64,000 nt of DNA from Singulisphaera sp. GP187 (GTDB taxonomy: Bacteria > Planctomycetota > Planctomycetia > Isosphaerales > Isosphaeraceae), in the NCBI RefSeq assembly GCF_900129635.1, contig NZ_FSRB01000001.1:5359501-5423500 (forward strand), read 5' to 3'. Position numbers and translations under genes: made by a program. Below the pieces are notes generated by a model that searched no databases, had not been told where the DNA came from, and saw only the letters and a program-made list of their open reading frames with translations. Each line of letters starts with the position of its first letter. Positions within the stretch are counted from its first letter, which is position 1. This document shows positions 61,829-64,000 of this stretch, piece by piece.

Positions 61829-62299
61829 TCAGTCGGTGTCGTCGAGGTCGAGCGGGTTGGAGGCACTCTTGGCGCAGTGTTCGAGGAAGCGCGGCAGGAA
61901 TCGTTCGATGAAGACGGAGATGGCGATCTGGGTGGTGGCGTTGTCCATGCCCCAGATGCTCGCCCGCGGCTCGTCGAGGTCGGGGTCCATCTGGATGTAG
62001 TACTGTTCGTCGACGGCCAGGGAAACCGGCACCTCTTCGAGCCAGCGGTGAGACAAGGCATTTACGCCCGGTCCCCCGACCGAGATCGTCGGGAGGGCCT
62101 GGAGCGGATCGTCGTGGATCCAGCGAAAGTCGGCGACCACGCGCACCCGGAACGAGAGCGGCACCGACGACTTGGCGTTGGCGGGCCAGTTGTCGATCTG
62201 CTGTTTCAGGTAGTAGGCCAAGGGGCGATCAACATCTTCGGCCCGGAGCGTGCTCCCGGTCACAATCAAGAGCATTTTGGCCGGCGGTTCGACGGCCAT
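61829..62299 (-). CDS. Conserved hypothetical protein
   Basis: A 156-residue soluble protein. It begins MLLIVTGSTLRAEDVDRPLAYYLKQQIDNW and contains VVADFRWIHDDPLQALPTISVGGPGVNALSHRWLEEVP and DEPRASIWGMDNATTQIAISVFIERFLPRFLEHCA. The pattern resembles a small alpha/beta (flavodoxin-like) protein with a GGPGVNAL loop. No enzymatic assignment. ATG at 62299 or Met9 at 62275 both possible; the second starts right before the first beta strand. Single gene; a planctomycete conserved type. Confidence 0.65.
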   Translation of the reverse strand: MAVEPPAKMLLIVTGSTLRAEDVDRPLAYYLKQQIDNWPANAKSSVPLSFRVRVVADFRWIHDDPLQALPTISVGGPGVNALSHRWLEEVPVSLAVDEQYYIQMDPDLDEPRASIWGMDNATTQIAISVFIERFLPRFLEHCAKSASNPLDLDDTD

Positions 62300-62455
62300 T
62301 GAGTGGGCCTTTCTCGGGAGTCGCCGCGAGTGAGAGACAATCCGTTTAATGGAGTTAGATTATAGGGCGATCACGCGCCGGATAACAGAACGAGACCGAT
62401 CTCAAGGGAGAAAAGCGGCGAAACCGGAACGGAACGGACCGGGCTCGACCCGACG

Positions 62456-63496
62456 TCACGGCCCTGGGTTTTCCGTGGCCCGCCATAAGGCGACCCGGCG
62501 GAGGGCGACCTCGGCCGCTTGCAGTTCGTCGTCCCCTTCGGCCTCGAACTGCTGGGCGACCGCGCGGCGGCCGGCCAGCGGGATGACGCAATGGAACCGG
62601 ACTTTCCCGTTCGGTTCCCCTTCGATTCCGTACCGGGAGACTCCCAACGCGGCCATTCGGCGGCGGATCTCGGCCCAGTCGGACGGCGGCCGAGGCGCTG
62701 CGACCGCGAGGGCGCTGGCGTTCTTCGCTTGATCCGGGGCGGCCGCGGGTTTGGACGAGGCGGCTGCGTTCGCGATAGCGTTCGTGATTGCGTTCGTCCC
62801 GAGCGACCGGGGAGGGACCGCGGCGGCGGGGGCCGAGCCGGGGGCGTCGGCCCAGCCGGAATCTTGTCCTTGTCCTTGTCCTTGTCCTTGGCCGTTGTCC
62901 TTCACCTTCGCGTTGGCGGAGGCGTTGGGATTGGGATCGTTCAAGTCCAACGGGGGCAACGGATCAAGCGGTTCCAGGGGCGTCGAGGGATCCGTGGGGA
63001 GTGGCGTCGGAACTTTCGTGAGGGCGATCTCGGGGTCGCTCGACGCCTTCAGCTCGGGTGGTGCGGCACTGAACTCGGCCGACTCGGATCCGGACCCGAG
63101 CGGTCGGTCGTTCTGGGACTTGGGAGGCGTCGGGGCCGCTGGCTGGGGCCGCTGGTCGGCCGAGAATCGGGAGGCATCGGCAACCGCCGATGCGGGCTCG
63201 AGCGCGGATGCGGATGCCTTGGGGGCCTCCGGCTCCGAGGTCGGAGCGGCTGACGCGGTGGCCCCAATCGGGGCGATTGGGTCGGAGGGGATGGGAGCAA
63301 GCGGCTCCTGGCCGACCGTGCTCTTCGGGGCGGCTGCCTTGTCGGCCGCCTCATCCTCATCGTCATCACTCTCGCCGCCGCCATTCAGGTGGCTGAGGAT
63401 CATCGTCTGGGCCCACTGGAGGCCGGGACCATTGACCACGGCCCCGCCCGCGAACGAGGCCCCCACCAGCATGACAGCGAAGATCGCCTTGCGCAA
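62456..63496 (-). CDS. Secreted low-complexity hypothetical protein
   Basis: A 346-residue protein. A signal peptide or anchor MRKAIFAVMLVGASFAGGAVVNG is followed by an Asp/Glu patch, then about 200 residues of Pro/Ala/Ser low complexity including GQGQGQGQGQ encoded by TTGTCC-type hexanucleotide repeats (complement, near 62870-62900). Only the last 75 residues (DWAEIRRRMAALGVSRYGIEGEPNGKVRFHCVIPLAGRRAVAQQFEAEGDDELQAAEVALRRVALWRA) look folded. Function unknown. Confidence 0.65.
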   Translation of the reverse strand: MRKAIFAVMLVGASFAGGAVVNGPGLQWAQTMILSHLNGGGESDDDEDEAADKAAAPKSTVGQEPLAPIPSDPIAPIGATASAAPTSEPEAPKASASALEPASAVADASRFSADQRPQPAAPTPPKSQNDRPLGSGSESAEFSAAPPELKASSDPEIALTKVPTPLPTDPSTPLEPLDPLPPLDLNDPNPNASANAKVKDNGQGQGQGQGQDSGWADAPGSAPAAAVPPRSLGTNAITNAIANAAASSKPAAAPDQAKNASALAVAAPRPPSDWAEIRRRMAALGVSRYGIEGEPNGKVRFHCVIPLAGRRAVAQQFEAEGDDELQAAEVALRRVALWRATENPGP

Positions 63497-63776
63497 GAGA
63501 GCGGCCTCCCTGCCTCATTTGTCATCTTGATAAGACGGTTGAAAATCACGGTCCGGTCGGTGGCGATCGCTCGAAAACGCAAGAAGCCGCCGTAGCAAGG
63601 CCGTGCGATCGTCCCCGAATTGAAGGGGGCCGCCTTCCTCTAGCGAGTCCCCCGATCACGGAAAGTTCGGGGCATTTGACCCGAGTCCGCCCAATCCCGC
63701 AACCCCAACTGAACCGCGGCCCTGGTCGCGCGGGGTCGCGGTGGCGGAACGGGTGGTCGGGGATTCGGCGCGTCCG

Positions 63777-64000
63777 TCAGTCCAGGGCGCTCACGATCAG
63801 GCAGGAGTTATGCCCACCGAAGCCGAAGCTGGTCGACATCGCTCGCTTCACCCCCATTTCGCGCGCGACGTTGGGGACATAGTCGAGGTCGCAGGCCGGG
63901 TCGGGAGTCTCGTAGTTGATGGTCGGCGGGACCACCCCGCGCACGCTGGCGAGGGTCGCCGCGATCAGTTCGATGGCTCCGCTCGCGCCACAGAGGTGGC
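63777..64000 (-). CDS. fabF: 3-oxoacyl-ACP synthase II, C-terminal part (cut by window end)
   Basis: The last 74 residues of a beta-ketoacyl-ACP synthase: [23 protein letters not shown], then [20 protein letters not shown] and [17 protein letters not shown]. The first visible His belongs to the catalytic GH-x-x-GASG motif and the later His-Asn to the closing FGFGGHN motif. FabF extends acyl chains with malonyl-ACP in fatty acid synthesis. The gene continues beyond 64000. The same type also fits FabB or polyketide-type KS, but the [15 protein letters not shown] string is FabF-like. Confidence 0.93.
   Translation of the reverse strand, partial: HLCGASGAIELIAATLASVRGVVPPTINYETPDPACDLDYVPNVAREMGVKRAMSTSFGFGGHNSCLIVSALD

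Noticed and set aside
1-64000. tRNA and rRNA genes
   Set aside because: No T-loop GGTTCGA-type words in a cloverleaf context or rRNA-like segments were seen on either strand by eye. A covariance search was not possible here.

Overview
The window looks like chromosomal DNA of a planctomycete, most likely of the Isosphaeraceae type. The base composition is GC-rich. Marker families include two DUF1559 proteins with type-IV-pilin-like N-termini, a DUF1501 protein, a large surface protein with the planctomycete 'LERLEDRTLL' N-terminal signal, an ECF sigma factor with a membrane-anchored C-terminal extension, FHA proteins and a Ser/Thr kinase, a redoxin/cytochrome c/copper-monooxygenase fusion, and many short lipoproteins. 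No tRNA, rRNA, CRISPR array or phage was seen.

Layout. 1-5.4 kb: two small genes, a frameshifted ISAzo13-type transposase, a response regulator, a PLP-dependent decarboxylase, then a repeat-rich gap. 5.5-12.4 kb: two FHA proteins, an M48 metalloprotease, a secreted protein and a membrane Ser/Thr kinase. 12.6-17.6 kb: a GxxExxY (PD-(D/E)XK) gene between near-perfect 28-nt inverted repeats, a GT28-like glycosyltransferase, an unknown gene pair, a molbindin, and a decayed sialidase interrupted by a MITE-like element with an 8-bp target duplication. 17.7-24.7 kb: carB, a GNAT acetyltransferase, siroheme synthase N-domain, UDP-glucose dehydrogenase. 25-34 kb: a frameshifted membrane sulfatase-like protein, a truncated DUF1016 gene, an ECF sigma factor and a 1244-residue surface protein with tandem cadherin-like repeats. 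34-41.3 kb: a TPR/metalloprotease-like protein, arylamine N-acetyltransferase, a VOC protein, a SufR-like regulator, hemA with a hemX/ccsA-like partner, DinB, and an SMR (Gdx/SugE) exporter under a guanidine-II (mini-ykkC) riboswitch. 41.3-47.6 kb: an IS5-type remnant, a DUF1559 and lipoprotein pair, and a sugar-related group (Gfo/Idh/MocA oxidoreductase, GntR regulator, propeller hydrolase-like protein). 47.9-52 kb: the Hen1/Pnkp RNA-repair pair. 52-64 kb: an AhpD-like and cupin operon, DUF1501, a lipoprotein and redoxin/Cu-monooxygenase operon, DUF1559, PepSY membrane protein, secreted unknowns, and the 3' end of fabF.

Pathway links: carB (pyrimidines/arginine), hemA with hemX and the CysG N-domain (tetrapyrroles/siroheme), ugd (UDP-glucuronate), and the RNA-repair pair are the clear housekeeping or stress modules.

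The main non-genic signal is a dense set of dispersed inverted-repeat elements. There are at least six short families (called A-F here), and three larger foldback elements at 5.1, 15.5 and 21.1 kb, one with perfect arms of about 48 nt. Several sit exactly at gene 3' ends and supply stop codons or C-terminal tails. The GxxExxY unit at 12.66-13.13 kb is the best candidate for an undescribed mobile system. Its left repeat also carries the gene's apparent Shine-Dalgarno sequence.
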